The notes under the pieces are model-generated. The model did not search any database, was not told the origin of the DNA, and saw only the letters and a list, made by a program, of their open reading frames with translations. Positions 29,544 through 39,044 of a DNA stretch of 64,000 nucleotides are shown here, piece after piece. Numbering within the stretch: the first letter of the stretch is position 1; the number at the start of each line of letters is the position of its first letter. The stretch comes from Marinobacter pelagius (GTDB lineage: Bacteria; Pseudomonadota; Gammaproteobacteria; Pseudomonadales; Oleiphilaceae), in NCBI RefSeq assembly GCF_900114925.1, contig NZ_FOUR01000002.1, positions 372,001-436,000 on the forward strand, in the 5' to 3' direction. The translations under genes and the position numbers were made by a program.

Positions 29544-32468
29544 CTACAACTCCTGAATATCCAGCCCCAGATCTTTCACCATCTCCCGGTTATCGGAGCT
29601 GGTCACCACCGCGGTGCTGGCCTTCTCCGGCACCAGCCAGGTGCTGGCCACTCGCTTCAGGTCATCCAGGGTCACGGCCAGAACCCTCTCCCGGAACCGG
29701 GCGCGCTGCTCGGGTGAGCGGCCGAACAGCTTGTTATGGAACGCATGCCGCGCAGCGCCGGCCGGTGACCGCGGGCGGTCGAGCTGGCCGATGACGCCGA
29801 GGATGGACTCCTCCAGCTCCTGGTATTCGTGGTCGGTTTCCTGCAACCAATCCAGAGCCTTGTCGAAGTCTTCCAGCGTCTCACCCAGCCGGGGATCCCG
29901 GTAGGAGAAGAAACGGAACACGCCATTGACGCTGTCCTGCCCGGCGCCACCACCGTAAGCACCACCCTTCTCACGAATGGCACGGTGCAGGTAACCGTTA
30001 CGCAGGAATCCACCAAGCACGGTCAATGCCGCCGCGTCGGGATGATCCACCGGCACGGTCTGATAGGCCTTGGCGCAGAAGTTCACCTGGGTGGAGGTCA
30101 GCCAGGCTTCCCGGGTGGTGTAATCCACCGGGTCCATGCGCCAGGTTTCCGCGCTGCCATCGGGCTCGCCCTGCCAGCAGGATTTGAGGTCATCTACCAT
30201 GGCAGGCAGCTGCTCGTCTTCGCCGATCACCAGGAACTGACGCTGCTGGTTCCGGATCTTCTCGTGCAGCGCGGCCAAGCGGCCGCAGAAGGCTTCGAGC
30301 TCCTCTGGATCGTTCAGGGCTTCATCCAGCTGCTTGGTGCCGCGAATTCCCGCCAGGCCACCAAGACGGTACGCCAGCCAGGCGCCCGCACTTAGCCCCT
30401 GGGAGGCAGCTCCCATGGCCAAAGCGTGGCCACTGCCGGTCACTGCCTGAACCCGACGGGCCCGGATCTGGGCAATGATTTCCCGGATACGGTCCTTCTC
30501 GTCAAAGCGTGCACCGTTGTAGACGTCATGTAGCAGTCGTGTGAGCTTACCGCGGTTGCGGGCCAGGGCCTTGCCACTGAATATCAGGTAGCCCGAGACA
30601 TCCTGCACGTCATCGATCTTGCCCTTGGCACTGAAGGCCGCACTGATGCCACCGGATTCCGCGGAAATCCGGTCCTGCATCTGCAGGTAATCCAGATCAC
30701 CACAGCCGACCTCCGAGATCAGCGTGGTGTAGTACGGCAGGAACAGAAGATCTTCTTCGGTCAGCGTCGGAACCGGCACTACCACCTGCTCATAGACCAG
30801 GCCGTTGGTACCGCGGGCGTAAACCGTCGCGGAAATATCGCCGTCATAGCGGCACTCCGGCTCAGGCATCTGAAGGGGCACATCAGACAGATCCACCTTG
30901 GGCAGGATGGAATCGTCATCCTTGCGCATCTGGCGCTCTTCGAGGGCGCGGGCACGTTCAACAATCTGTTGAGCCTCTTCCTCTGTCAGCGTGGCTTTGC
31001 GACGGGCCAGCGCTTCGCGGATTGCCTGCTGGCGACGGGACTCCAGCTTCTCATCCGGGCGCAGGGTCAGGGTGACCCGGTGCGGGTTCTCCAGCAGCTT
31101 GCGGCGAATCAGGCCCGGCACATACTCCGGATCCTTGATCTTCTCCCGCAGGGTGGCCAGTACCGGCTCCAGGTCCAGCAGTTCCACCGGATCGCCGCCA
31201 TGAACCATCGGCGCAATGGCGCTCATGATCAGCTGCAGACCATAGGGGAACTGGTCGCCGGCGATTTCCCGCTGATGCAGTTCCAGCTGGTGCAGGATTG
31301 CTTCCAGCCGTTCCTCGCTGACACCCTCTTCAACCACTTTCTGCAGGGTGTTCTCGATCAGTGTCTCGAGTTCCTTGTGCTTGTCCGGCTCACTACCCTC
31401 GATACCACAGACGAAGGTCATCTCCCGGTTGGAGTCTTCGAGACCACACATGGGCGACGGCGCGTGACCGAGATCGGTGGTTTCCAGCGCCCGCATCAGC
31501 GGGGACGCGCTGTTCTCCAACAACACGGCGGACAGCAGCTGGCCTTCCATGTTTTCCAGCAAGTCAAAACTGTGGCCGAGCAACCAACCCGTCACGATAT
31601 GGGTCTTGTTCTCGGTGCCCTCACCCTCGTTCACGGCATAACCCTGCTCCACCCGGACCGGGCTGAACATCCGCTTCTCATCGCGGACCGGCAATTCGAT
31701 ATCCAGCTTGTCGAACCGCTTCAGTGCCAGTTCCTCGAAGCGCTCGTGATGCTCGTGGGCCGGGATATTGCCATAGGTAGCAAAGATCGCGTTGCTCGGG
31801 TGATAGTGATGGCGATAGAAGTTGACCAGGTCGTCATAGCTAAGATCGACGATGTGGTCCGGCTCACCGCCACTGTTGTAATGATAGGTAGTAGTGGGGA
31901 ACAGGTGGCTGCTGAGGTTCTGCCATAGCTGGGAGGTCGGTGCGCTCATGGCGCCCTTCATCTCGTTGTACACCACACCGCGATACACCAGATCGGTGTT
32001 GGGATCGTCCGGCTTCTCGAATTCCAGCCGATGACCTTCCTGGGCAAAATCCAGGGGATCCAGCTTGGAAAAGAACACCGAATCCAGGTAAACCGAGAGC
32101 AGATTGTCGAAGTCCTTCCGGTTCATGCTGGCAAACGGATAGGCCGTCCAGTCACTGCTGGTGAAGGCATTCATGAAAGTGTTCAGGGACCGGCGGATCA
32201 TCATGAAGAACGGGTCCCGCACCGGATACTTCTCACTGCCACACAGGGCCGTGTGTTCCAGGATATGGGCCACGCCGGTGGAGTCCATCGGGAAGGTGCG
32301 CAGGGCAACGAAGAACACGTTCTCGTCGTTGTCCGCCGCCAGGTGCAGGTGGCGGGCACCGGTCTTCTTGTGACGGTACTCCTCAACCTCCAGGTTGAGA
32401 GTGTCAATCCGGTGACTGCGTAGCTTCTCAAAGGCCGGATGGTTTGCGTTCTCGATCACAGCAGCCAT
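29544..32468 (-). CDS. M16C zinc metallopeptidase, presequence-protease-like insulinase family
   Basis: A 974-residue two-halved protease. The inverted zinc motif HILEHTALCGSEKYPV (HxxEH at about residues 68-72) is near the N-terminus with the distal Glu in YRGVVYNEMKGAMS. The C-terminal half is catalytically silent, as in PreP. It degrades unstructured peptides inside a closed chamber. There is no signal peptide, so it is probably cytosolic. The gene diverges from a small membrane protein and converges with ppsR across three palindromic repeats. Confidence 0.92.
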   Translation of the reverse strand: MAAVIENANHPAFEKLRSHRIDTLNLEVEEYRHKKTGARHLHLAADNDENVFFVALRTFPMDSTGVAHILEHTALCGSEKYPVRDPFFMMIRRSLNTFMNAFTSSDWTAYPFASMNRKDFDNLLSVYLDSVFFSKLDPLDFAQEGHRLEFEKPDDPNTDLVYRGVVYNEMKGAMSAPTSQLWQNLSSHLFPTTTYHYNSGGEPDHIVDLSYDDLVNFYRHHYHPSNAIFATYGNIPAHEHHERFEELALKRFDKLDIELPVRDEKRMFSPVRVEQGYAVNEGEGTENKTHIVTGWLLGHSFDLLENMEGQLLSAVLLENSASPLMRALETTDLGHAPSPMCGLEDSNREMTFVCGIEGSEPDKHKELETLIENTLQKVVEEGVSEERLEAILHQLELHQREIAGDQFPYGLQLIMSAIAPMVHGGDPVELLDLEPVLATLREKIKDPEYVPGLIRRKLLENPHRVTLTLRPDEKLESRRQQAIREALARRKATLTEEEAQQIVERARALEERQMRKDDDSILPKVDLSDVPLQMPEPECRYDGDISATVYARGTNGLVYEQVVVPVPTLTEEDLLFLPYYTTLISEVGCGDLDYLQMQDRISAESGGISAAFSAKGKIDDVQDVSGYLIFSGKALARNRGKLTRLLHDVYNGARFDEKDRIREIIAQIRARRVQAVTGSGHALAMGAASQGLSAGAWLAYRLGGLAGIRGTKQLDEALNDPEELEAFCGRLAALHEKIRNQQRQFLVIGEDEQLPAMVDDLKSCWQGEPDGSAETWRMDPVDYTTREAWLTSTQVNFCAKAYQTVPVDHPDAAALTVLGGFLRNGYLHRAIREKGGAYGGGAGQDSVNGVFRFFSYRDPRLGETLEDFDKALDWLQETDHEYQELEESILGVIGQLDRPRSPAGAARHAFHNKLFGRSPEQRARFRERVLAVTLDDLKRVASTWLVPEKASTAVVTSSDNREMVKDLGLDIQEL

Positions 32469-32567
32469 TCAATCTATCCTGTCTTTAAACAAATGGAGAC
32501 TTGTAGGGTAACACGTAGTATCGATTATCATGCACAGTCCCGTAGCGATAAGGTAGCCCTGCAAGCC

Positions 32568-33029
32568 ATGACCAAGTCTGCTGAAGAAACCACAACCCTC
32601 GAGGCCCCGGAAGTCGCCGCCTACTGGGCGGAGCGGCGCCGTTACATCGAGCGTATTCGCAAGGTGCCGGAGATCCGCAACAGGTTCTGGCGGGAAGTCG
32701 GCATCTACCTGTTGCGAAGATTACTGTGGTCGTTCGGCTTCTTCCCGATCATGATCGCCTTCTGGGTTCCCTTTGTACTGTCGAGCTTCAATCCCGTGGT
32801 CATGGCCGCCGATCTGATTCCCCTGCTGCAGGATTTCGTCAATTCCAACCCGGAGATCCAGGCCACCACCATCAGCACCGTTCTGATCGCCTGGGCTTCC
32901 ATCGGTTTCTTTTTCCTGGTCTTCGACTTCGTCCTGACCCCGTTCCGCTCGCCCTATGAATACGAAGCCGACGTCTACATGAGATCATGGGAACAGCTCA
33001 ACCATGACCAGCTTCCGGACAAAGTGTGA
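32568..33029 (+). CDS. Small inner-membrane protein of unknown function
   Basis: About 153 residues from the ATG at 32568. I do not recognise the family. The N-terminal part is charged (EVAAYWAERRRYIERIRKV), followed by two hydrophobic helices at about 60-85 and 110-135 (TISTVLIAWASIGFFFLVFDFVL), and an acidic, Tyr-rich tail. The frame is open upstream to 32439, overlapping the start of the divergent protease gene, but those residues look non-coding. It is followed after about 110 bases by the MORN protein. Confidence 0.65.
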   Translation: MTKSAEETTTLEAPEVAAYWAERRRYIERIRKVPEIRNRFWREVGIYLLRRLLWSFGFFPIMIAFWVPFVLSSFNPVVMAADLIPLLQDFVNSNPEIQATTISTVLIAWASIGFFFLVFDFVLTPFRSPYEYEADVYMRSWEQLNHDQLPDKV

Positions 33030-33142
33030 TTTGGCCGGCATTCTCGATAACTTCAGTCACTTTCTGTTACATAACGTTGCAGTCAGTGGTTAAGATCAGG
33101 AGGTAATCAGGATTCGGTAAGACAGGATCAAGAGGTTCCTCC

Positions 33143-34282
33143 ATGGTCGATTTCAGACCACTGCTGTTCATTAATGCGCTGGCGCTGATGCTACTGGTGA
33201 CCGCCGGCTTCGCCTCGGTTGGTAATGACCGCAGCTTGCTGGAACTGCAACGCTCATCCACGTCTTCCGAAACCATTGAGACGGCGGTTATCCACGCCCC
33301 CGAACCCGCCGAGCCCGCCGAGCCCGACAAAACACAGGAACCGCCGAAGCAGGCGCCCGCGAAACCGGCGCCGGCAGCAATTCCCGTGGCCGAGCCTTTC
33401 AGCATTCCGCCCATGCCCGAAAACACTCAAACAACGGCGATGGCGGAACCAGCGGTAAAACCAGAACCAGAACCGAAACCTGAGCCCACCACCGGCCTGA
33501 TGGTGCTGCGCTCCAATGTCATTGGCGATCAGGTCACCATCAATGGCAAAGAGTACGGAGCTACCCGTCTCGATCTGGAGCTCCAGCCCGGCGAATACGA
33601 CGTCACCATCAGCAAGCCCGGCTACCAATCCTGGCAACAGACGGTTGCCCTGGAAGCCGGGGACGAAATGACCCTGGTCGGCAAACTGAAGGCCTATACC
33701 ACCGTCAATTACCGCAACGGGACCTGGGTCGGCGGGGTCAGGACCGGCGACGGCACCTACCAGGACCAGGACGGGCTGCGCTACGAAGGCCATTTCATCG
33801 ACGGCCAGTTCCATGGCAAGGGCACACTGACCCGCGCCAACGGGGACATCCTCACCGGCCAATGGGCTGAGGGTCTGCTCAACGGCCATGGCTCCCTGAC
33901 CACCGCCGACGGCATGCTGTATGTCGGCGGTTTCCGCAACAATGAATTCCACGGCACCGGCGCCCTGACCTACCCCGACGGCCGCGCCTACGAGGGCGAG
34001 TTTTCCAACGGTGAATTCCACGGCTCGGGCGCCGAGATCTTTGCCGACGGCAAGAAATACGAAGGGCAATACATGGAAGGCACTTTTCACGGCAAGGGTC
34101 TGTTGCGCAATCCCAACGGCAGCTCGATCGAGGCCACCTTCCGCCACGGCGAACCCTATGGACAGGTTCGTCTGACCACCGCGGCCGGTGAGGTATTCAC
34201 TGCCCGCACCACGGAACCCGGTGTGTGTTATCGGGAGAAGAGCTATCGGGCCACCCAGTGCCCGCAACTGGAAGGCTGGTAA
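33143..34282 (+). CDS. PEGA- and MORN-repeat membrane-anchored protein
   Basis: 379 residues in four parts: a single N-terminal membrane helix (about 6-26), a Pro/Ala/Lys/Glu linker (50-115), a PEGA domain (118-183, VTINGKEYGATRLDLELQPGEYDVTISKPGY), and about seven MORN repeats (192-345, each of the form YEGxFxxGxFHGxGxL). A Cys pair (CYREKSYRATQC) lies near the end. MORN repeats bind lipids or proteins; PEGA domains occur on extracytoplasmic proteins. It should face the periplasm. Its function is unknown. The response-regulator fusion gene follows 51 bases later. Confidence 0.8.
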   Translation: MVDFRPLLFINALALMLLVTAGFASVGNDRSLLELQRSSTSSETIETAVIHAPEPAEPAEPDKTQEPPKQAPAKPAPAAIPVAEPFSIPPMPENTQTTAMAEPAVKPEPEPKPEPTTGLMVLRSNVIGDQVTINGKEYGATRLDLELQPGEYDVTISKPGYQSWQQTVALEAGDEMTLVGKLKAYTTVNYRNGTWVGGVRTGDGTYQDQDGLRYEGHFIDGQFHGKGTLTRANGDILTGQWAEGLLNGHGSLTTADGMLYVGGFRNNEFHGTGALTYPDGRAYEGEFSNGEFHGSGAEIFADGKKYEGQYMEGTFHGKGLLRNPNGSSIEATFRHGEPYGQVRLTTAAGEVFTARTTEPGVCYREKSYRATQCPQLEGW

Positions 34283-34333
34283 ATCCCGGCCCGGTAACCC
34301 ACGCACTCGCAGTAACAGGTTGAGGTAGTGACC

Positions 34334-35434
34334 ATGTCGATCAAGAACGCTCTGCTGGTAGATGACTCCAAGGTAGCCCGGTTTGCCCTGAGCAAACTGC
34401 TGGAAAGCCGGGACATGCAGGTCAACATGGCTGGCTCGGCGGAGGAGGCCCTGGACTTCCTGAACAGCCATGAGCGCCCGGACGTGATTTTCATGGACCA
34501 CCTGATGCCCGGCATGAACGGCGTGGAAGCCACCCGCGCCATCAAGGGCAACCCGGACACCGCGGACATCCCGATTATCATGTGCACCTCGAGGAAATCC
34601 CCTTCCTTTACCGAGGAAGCGAAAAACTTCGGGGTCTACAACATCCTGACCAAGCCGCCCCAGACCGACGGCCTTGGCGAGGTTCTCGACCAGCTGGCCA
34701 GCGACGTCAGCAACGGCACTCTCCCAGAGCCAACATTCACGGAGATTCCGCAGGAAGCGGATCGCGAGGTTCTGAGTGTTCCCGAAGACGCGTCGGTGCA
34801 ACTCGCTCCGAAATCCGAGCCTGAGCAGGAACCGACGACCAATGGCCACGCCTCATCCAACGTGGTGCCGCTCACCAGTGAACTGATCGAACAGATCGCC
34901 CGCTCGGCGGTGAAGACCCACATCAACAACCGCCTCCATGAACTGCTGAGCGACCTGTTCGATGAGCAGTTTGATCATATGAGGCGCGCCCTGGATGAGA
35001 CCCGGAGCAAACAGGAAGCTGCCATCGAGGAGCGGCTGGGCGACCTCTCGGAACTGATCGAACAGCGCACCCGGCACCTGCGGGATGATGTGGCCGCGGA
35101 GGTAAACCTGAACCTTGCGCGCGAGCTGGCCGACCTGAAACGGGACCTCAAGCGTCAGTCGGGCTTCACCAATGAGCACATGGACGAGCTCAAGGATCAC
35201 ATCACCAGCGTACAGACCATCGACACCGAGTTCTGGCAAACGCTGCAGTCGGAGGCGATCCAGCAGGCCCATGAAATCTCGCGGGAAACCTCGGAAGACA
35301 TTGCCCAGCGCACCATTGACCTGTTCGTTGCCCAGCAGCGCGCCGCCAACTCCCGGGTCTATACCCTGGGCCTGGCAGTCAGCCTCGGCATCTTCAGCGT
35401 CGGTATTGCCTGGCTGTCCGGTCTGTTTGGCTGA
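34334..35434 (+). CDS. Receiver-domain protein with coiled coil and C-terminal membrane anchor
   Basis: About 366 residues. The CheY-like receiver spans 1-125, with acidic pair Asp10/Asp11, phosphoacceptor Asp55 in [13 protein letters not shown], Thr/Ser in CTSRKSP and Lys in ILTKPPQ. No DNA-binding or enzymatic output follows. A linker (130-180) leads into a long Arg/Glu/Leu coiled coil (about 180-335) and one C-terminal membrane helix ([22 protein letters not shown]). The preferred start is the ATG at 34334, eight bases after GAGG; a GTG two codons earlier is too close to it. The 3' end overlaps the convergent nucleotidyltransferase by 41 bases. Confidence 0.8.
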   Translation: MSIKNALLVDDSKVARFALSKLLESRDMQVNMAGSAEEALDFLNSHERPDVIFMDHLMPGMNGVEATRAIKGNPDTADIPIIMCTSRKSPSFTEEAKNFGVYNILTKPPQTDGLGEVLDQLASDVSNGTLPEPTFTEIPQEADREVLSVPEDASVQLAPKSEPEQEPTTNGHASSNVVPLTSELIEQIARSAVKTHINNRLHELLSDLFDEQFDHMRRALDETRSKQEAAIEERLGDLSELIEQRTRHLRDDVAAEVNLNLARELADLKRDLKRQSGFTNEHMDELKDHITSVQTIDTEFWQTLQSEAIQQAHEISRETSEDIAQRTIDLFVAQQRAANSRVYTLGLAVSLGIFSVGIAWLSGLFG

Positions 35435-36059
35435 ACCGGGCGCGGATGCGCCGCCAGTCCGAAGGCGTGTCGACATCGTCATGAATGCCCTCAACGGGCA
35501 CCAGGGTAGCGCCAACCTCCGTGAGCAGCCTGCCGGCACCCCGATCCCCTTCCAGGGCCATCACCTCCGGCCATAGCCAGCGAGGCAGATACGCCGGGAC
35601 ACCGGCTCTGCAGCCGTAATCGGCCGCCATCGGCTGGCCTGGTACCTGCCGCGCCGCCTGCCCCATGGCCCGCAAGGCCTCCGGATCCAGCAACGGCTGG
35701 TCTGCCACCAGCACAAACGCTCCCTTCACCTGCGGCCCCAGACTCTCGATGCCTGTTGCCAGCGACGCCGACAAACCCTGAGCCCATTGTTCGCAAGGCA
35801 ACCAGACCGAGGGCTGGAGATGGCAGCGAAACCGGATCAGCGGGTACCAGGCGCCGGTAACCACGCGTACATCCCGGCTGAGCAGCCGGGCCTGGCGCAA
35901 CGCCTGATCCAGAAGAGTACCGCCATCCGGCAGTTTGAGCAGGGCCTTGGGACGCCCCAGGCGGGTTGATGCACCGGCTGCCAGCACAATCACGGCAAAA
36001 CCGGATTCGTCCGGATGAGAACTGAACCTTCTGATAAGCACCCCGATAGCAATATCCAA
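35394..36059 (-). CDS. MobA-like NTP transferase (molybdenum cofactor cytidylyltransferase/MocA family)
   Basis: About 221 residues; the recognisable domain begins with [21 protein letters not shown] (residues about 24-44), the nucleotide-binding G-rich loop plus Lys, and later [16 protein letters not shown] and [10 protein letters not shown]. This matches MocA/XdhC-associated cytidylyltransferases. No molybdenum cofactor genes are next to it, so the substrate is inferred by family only. The first ~20 residues may not be translated; no other start with a good ribosome site is obvious. Confidence 0.8.
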   Translation of the reverse strand: MDIAIGVLIRRFSSHPDESGFAVIVLAAGASTRLGRPKALLKLPDGGTLLDQALRQARLLSRDVRVVTGAWYPLIRFRCHLQPSVWLPCEQWAQGLSASLATGIESLGPQVKGAFVLVADQPLLDPEALRAMGQAARQVPGQPMAADYGCRAGVPAYLPRWLWPEVMALEGDRGAGRLLTEVGATLVPVEGIHDDVDTPSDWRRIRARFSQTDRTARQYRR

Positions 36060-36144
36060 TGGCAGGAAAGCACCGGCACACTGCCGGAACTGCTGATTTT
36101 TGCTAGAATTCGCCCATCACTCAATCATACCCTCCGGACTCCCG

Positions 36145-36996
36145 ATGAATCACCTGTTTGTCGACAACCTTACCGTCATCGATTTCGCCTACCTGGACGC
36201 CACCCGCGGGCTGGTGGGCGAGAGCTGGATTGCCGACGTGGTACTCGGCGGGGAACTGGACGAACAGGGCATGGTGTTCGACTTCAGCAACGTCAAGCGC
36301 ACCATCAAGCGCGTGATCGACGAGCGCGTCGACCATCGTCTGGTGATCCCCCGTGGTTACCAGGGCCTGATCTGGAACGAAGACCAGCCGGATACCTTCA
36401 CCTGGAAGCTCACCGATGGCAGCCAGATCGTGCACCGTTCCCCGGATGAGGCTGTCGTCTGGCTCTCCGCCGAGCACGTGGTGCCCTCCGCTGTGGCCCG
36501 CCTGCTGGAGCATGAACTGATGGAGGTGTTGCCGGCCAATGTTACCTCCGTGACCATCAACCTGCGCGAGGAAGTGATCGAAGGTGCCTACTACCACTAC
36601 GTCCACGGCCTGAAAAAACACCTGGGCAACTGCCAGCGCATCGCCCATGGCCACCGCTCCCCGATCCGCATCGACCGCAACGGCCACCGGGACTACGACC
36701 TGGAACGCCGCTGGGCCACCCTGTGGAGGGACATCTACGTGGGATCCGAGGAGGACGTAGTTCGCCGCCACGTCGGGGCAGATGGCGTTCGCTACGTGAC
36801 CTTCGAGTACGAAGCCAACCAGGGCGAATTCGCCCTCACCCTGCCCGAGGAACGGGTGTATATGCTGGATACCGACACCACCGTCGAACTGATTGCCGCG
36901 CATATGGCGGAAAAGCTGAAGGTGGAGTTTCCGACGGATGCGATTCGGGTGAAGGCGTATGAGGGGGTGGGCAAAGGGGCGATTGCCGAGCGTTGA
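36145..36996 (+). CDS. Tandem-domain 6-carboxytetrahydropterin synthase/PTPS-like protein
   Basis: 283 residues from the ATG at 36145. Two PTPS folds appear in tandem with complementary motifs. The first half keeps DFSNVKRTI (46-54) and the DHR of VDHRLVIP (63-69) but lacks the HGH zinc site. The second half keeps the zinc and nucleophile region YYHYVHGL (149-156), Cys163 and HGHRSPI (168-174) but lacks the DF..K/DH motif. Together they would make one complete active site. Family members act in queuosine or pterin synthesis. Ordinary QueD is about 120-140 residues. No other queuosine gene is nearby. Confidence 0.75.
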   Translation: MNHLFVDNLTVIDFAYLDATRGLVGESWIADVVLGGELDEQGMVFDFSNVKRTIKRVIDERVDHRLVIPRGYQGLIWNEDQPDTFTWKLTDGSQIVHRSPDEAVVWLSAEHVVPSAVARLLEHELMEVLPANVTSVTINLREEVIEGAYYHYVHGLKKHLGNCQRIAHGHRSPIRIDRNGHRDYDLERRWATLWRDIYVGSEEDVVRRHVGADGVRYVTFEYEANQGEFALTLPEERVYMLDTDTTVELIAAHMAEKLKVEFPTDAIRVKAYEGVGKGAIAER

Positions 36997-37026
36997 GCCG
37001 GTAACTCGGGGGCATGGCGCCACGAC

Positions 37027-37056
37027 GGGGTCAGATGAAAGCTTTCATCTGACCCC
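37027..37056. repeat. Dispersed 30-bp palindrome, copy 4
   Basis: Identical in its 30 bases to copy 1. It lies in the gap between the PTPS-like gene (plus) and the tRNA genes (minus), and is followed by ATTTTCA. Confidence 0.9.
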
Positions 37057-37078
37057 ATTTTCACTTTCACCCAGACAC

Positions 37079-37102
37079 AAAAAAACCGCCCGAAGGCGGT
37101 TT
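37079..37102 (-). terminator. Terminator of the tRNA-Glu/tRNA-Ala transcript
   Basis: On the minus strand AACCGCC-TTCG-GGCGGTT followed by seven T's, about 40 bases downstream of tRNA-Glu. The TTCG tetraloop makes it very stable. Confidence 0.92.
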
Positions 37103-37142
37103 CTCTGCTGGCTTCCCGGTGGACTAAACCGTGAAACCAAAT

Positions 37143-37218
37143 TGGCGTCCCCTAGGGGGTTCGAACCCCTGTTGCCGCCGTGAAAGGGCGGAGTCCTAGG
37201 CCACTAGACGAAGGGGAC
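37143..37218 (-). tRNA. tRNA-Glu (anticodon TTC)
   Basis: 76 bases, minus strand: starts GTCCCCTTCGTCTAG and ends in encoded CCA. The acceptor stem GTCCCC pairs with GGGGAC, the anticodon loop is CTTTCAC (TTC), and the T loop GGTTCGAACCC is canonical. It is seven bases from tRNA-Ala and in the same transcript, close to gltX, whose product charges it. Confidence 0.98.
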
Positions 37219-37225
37219 TAGAAAT

Positions 37226-37301
37226 TGGTGGAGCCAGGCGGGATCGAACCGCCGACCTCCTGCGTGCAAGGCAGGCGCTCTCCCAGCTGAGCTATGGCCC
37301 C
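37226..37301 (-). tRNA. tRNA-Ala (anticodon TGC)
   Basis: 76 bases, minus strand: starts GGGGCCATAGCTCAG and ends in encoded CCA. The anticodon loop CTTGCAC gives TGC, and the acceptor stem begins with GGGGCCA, containing the G3-T70 type wobble pair used for alanine identity. Confidence 0.98.
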
Positions 37302-37417
37302 TCAACGGCTGCGTATATTAAGGATCCACCCGGGTGGCGTCAACACTTAAAAACACTTTTTTTTCAGTTTTCTGAACGTCCCTGTCCAGATCGATTACTT
37401 CTTCACCAAACCGGTTA

Positions 37418-38899
37418 TTACACACCCAATGCGGCGTATTCTTTCTCCACTTTCTTGGTTTCTTTCTTGGAGAAACCTCCCAGAACCTCCAGGGCATGGC
37501 GCAACCGCGAACGGGTCATGTCCGGTCCGAGCAGGGCCATGGAATCCATCACCGACCAGGAATTCGGCGTACCGGCAATCGCCACGAATACCGGGAACAT
37601 GAAATCACCCATCTTCAGCTCCATGGCCTTGGCCAGCCCCTTGATGTCGGCAAAGATGTTTTCCTTGCTCCAATGGCGCTCGGCTTCCAGCTTCCACAGG
37701 GTAAACTGCAACACCCGCTTGATCTGCGCTTCTTCCAGCTTGTTGTGGGCGAAGTCTTCCGGGGTCAGGTTGAGCATGCCGGAGAACATGAACTGGGCCA
37801 TGGGCACCACGTCAGAAAACACCTCAGCCCTGCCCTTCACGTGCGGCACCAGAGCCTTCAGGTCGTCCTCGTTGAACCACCACTGGCGCATGCGCTCCAT
37901 GAACTGCTCATCGTTCAGCTCTTCCCGCAGCCACTGGCCATTCAGCCAGCGCAGTTTCTCCACATCAAACACTGGACCACCGAGGGAGACGCGCTGGATG
38001 TCGAAGTTCTCGATCATCTCATCGAGAGTAAACTTCTCCCGCTCGTCGGGCATGGACCAGCCCATGCGGCCCAGGTAGTTGGTCACCGCCTCCGGCAGAA
38101 AACCCATGCGCTCATAGAAATTGATGCTGGTGGGGTTCTTGCGCTTGGACAGTTTGCTCTTGTCCGGGTTACGCAGTAGCGGCAGGTGGCACAGTACCGG
38201 CATTTCCCAGCCGAAATACTGATACAGCAACTTGTGCTTGGGCGCGGAGTTGATCCATTCCTCGCCACGGAGGACATGGGTGATCCCCATCAGATAGTCA
38301 TCCACCACATTCGCCAGGTGATAGGTGGGCATGCCGTCGGACTTCAGCAGAATCTGGCAATCCACCTGGCTCCAGTCGATCTCGATGGTGCCGCGCAGCA
38401 TGTCGTCGATTTCACAGATGCCCTCATCCGGCACTTTCATACGAATGACGTACTTCTCCCCGGCGTCGAGGCGACGCTTGACCTCTTCATCCGACAGCTC
38501 CAGGTCGCCCTTGATACCCGGATTCATCCCCTTGGCCTTACGCTCCTCACGGATCGCATCCAGCTCTTCCGGAGTCCGGAAACAGTAAAAGGCGTGACCG
38601 GCCGTTACCAGATCCTCGGCATACTGGGCATACATGTGCTTGCGCTCGGACTGGCGATAGGGACCGTGGGGGCCACCCACATCGGGGCCTTCGTCCCAGT
38701 TCAGCCCCAGCCAACGGAGGGCCTGCAGGATATCCCGCTCGGATTCCGCCGTGCTGCGCGCCTGGTCAGTGTCCTCAATCCGCAGGATGAACTGCCCGCC
38801 GTGCTGCCGGGCGAAACACAGGTTAAACAGGGCCACGTAGGCGGTACCAACGTGTGGATCTCCGGTGGGGGATGGAGCAATTCGGGTACGTACAGTCAT
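37418..38899 (-). CDS. gltX: Glutamyl-tRNA synthetase
   Basis: A 493-residue class I synthetase. The HIGH-type motif appears as [14 protein letters not shown] near residue 13, and the KMSKS loop as [11 protein letters not shown] near 245. The discriminating form is a full-length GluRS with a C-terminal anticodon-binding domain. It lies 117 bases upstream of tRNA-Ala/tRNA-Glu on the same strand, so synthetase and substrate tRNA may share a transcript. The 145-base gap to znuA is divergent. Confidence 0.97.
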   Translation of the reverse strand: MTVRTRIAPSPTGDPHVGTAYVALFNLCFARQHGGQFILRIEDTDQARSTAESERDILQALRWLGLNWDEGPDVGGPHGPYRQSERKHMYAQYAEDLVTAGHAFYCFRTPEELDAIREERKAKGMNPGIKGDLELSDEEVKRRLDAGEKYVIRMKVPDEGICEIDDMLRGTIEIDWSQVDCQILLKSDGMPTYHLANVVDDYLMGITHVLRGEEWINSAPKHKLLYQYFGWEMPVLCHLPLLRNPDKSKLSKRKNPTSINFYERMGFLPEAVTNYLGRMGWSMPDEREKFTLDEMIENFDIQRVSLGGPVFDVEKLRWLNGQWLREELNDEQFMERMRQWWFNEDDLKALVPHVKGRAEVFSDVVPMAQFMFSGMLNLTPEDFAHNKLEEAQIKRVLQFTLWKLEAERHWSKENIFADIKGLAKAMELKMGDFMFPVFVAIAGTPNSWSVMDSMALLGPDMTRSRLRHALEVLGGFSKKETKKVEKEYAALGV

Positions 38900-38980
38900 A
38901 AACCTTCCTGAAATGTCGGTGGCCGTTTGATAAAGCCGGCATTATACCGGCCCTCCGACGATTTCGCATGGTCATCCCAC

Positions 38981-39017
38981 TTGGCGGCCGATCCATTTTG
39001 TTATATTATAACATTTC
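38981..39017 (+). promoter_or_regulatory. znuA promoter with overlapping Zur box
   Basis: TTGGCG (38981-38986), 17 bases, TATTAT (39004-39009). The -10 is buried in TGTTATA-T-TATAACA (38999-39013), a perfect 7-bp dyad around one base with an AACATTTC flank, matching the known gammaproteobacterial Zur operator. Zn-loaded Zur would block RNA polymerase directly. Confidence 0.85.
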
Positions 39018-39044
39018 ATCCAGTACAGATTCAGGAAACCGAAA

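Noticed and set aside
32439..32567. N-terminal extension of the small membrane protein gene
   Set aside because: It would overlap the divergent M16 protease start and its residues look non-coding. The ATG at 32568 is preferred.
37363..37378. Small hairpin TTCAG-TTTT-CTGAA beside a T run downstream of gltX
   Set aside because: The stem is five weak pairs and the T run lies on the wrong side for either strand to terminate.
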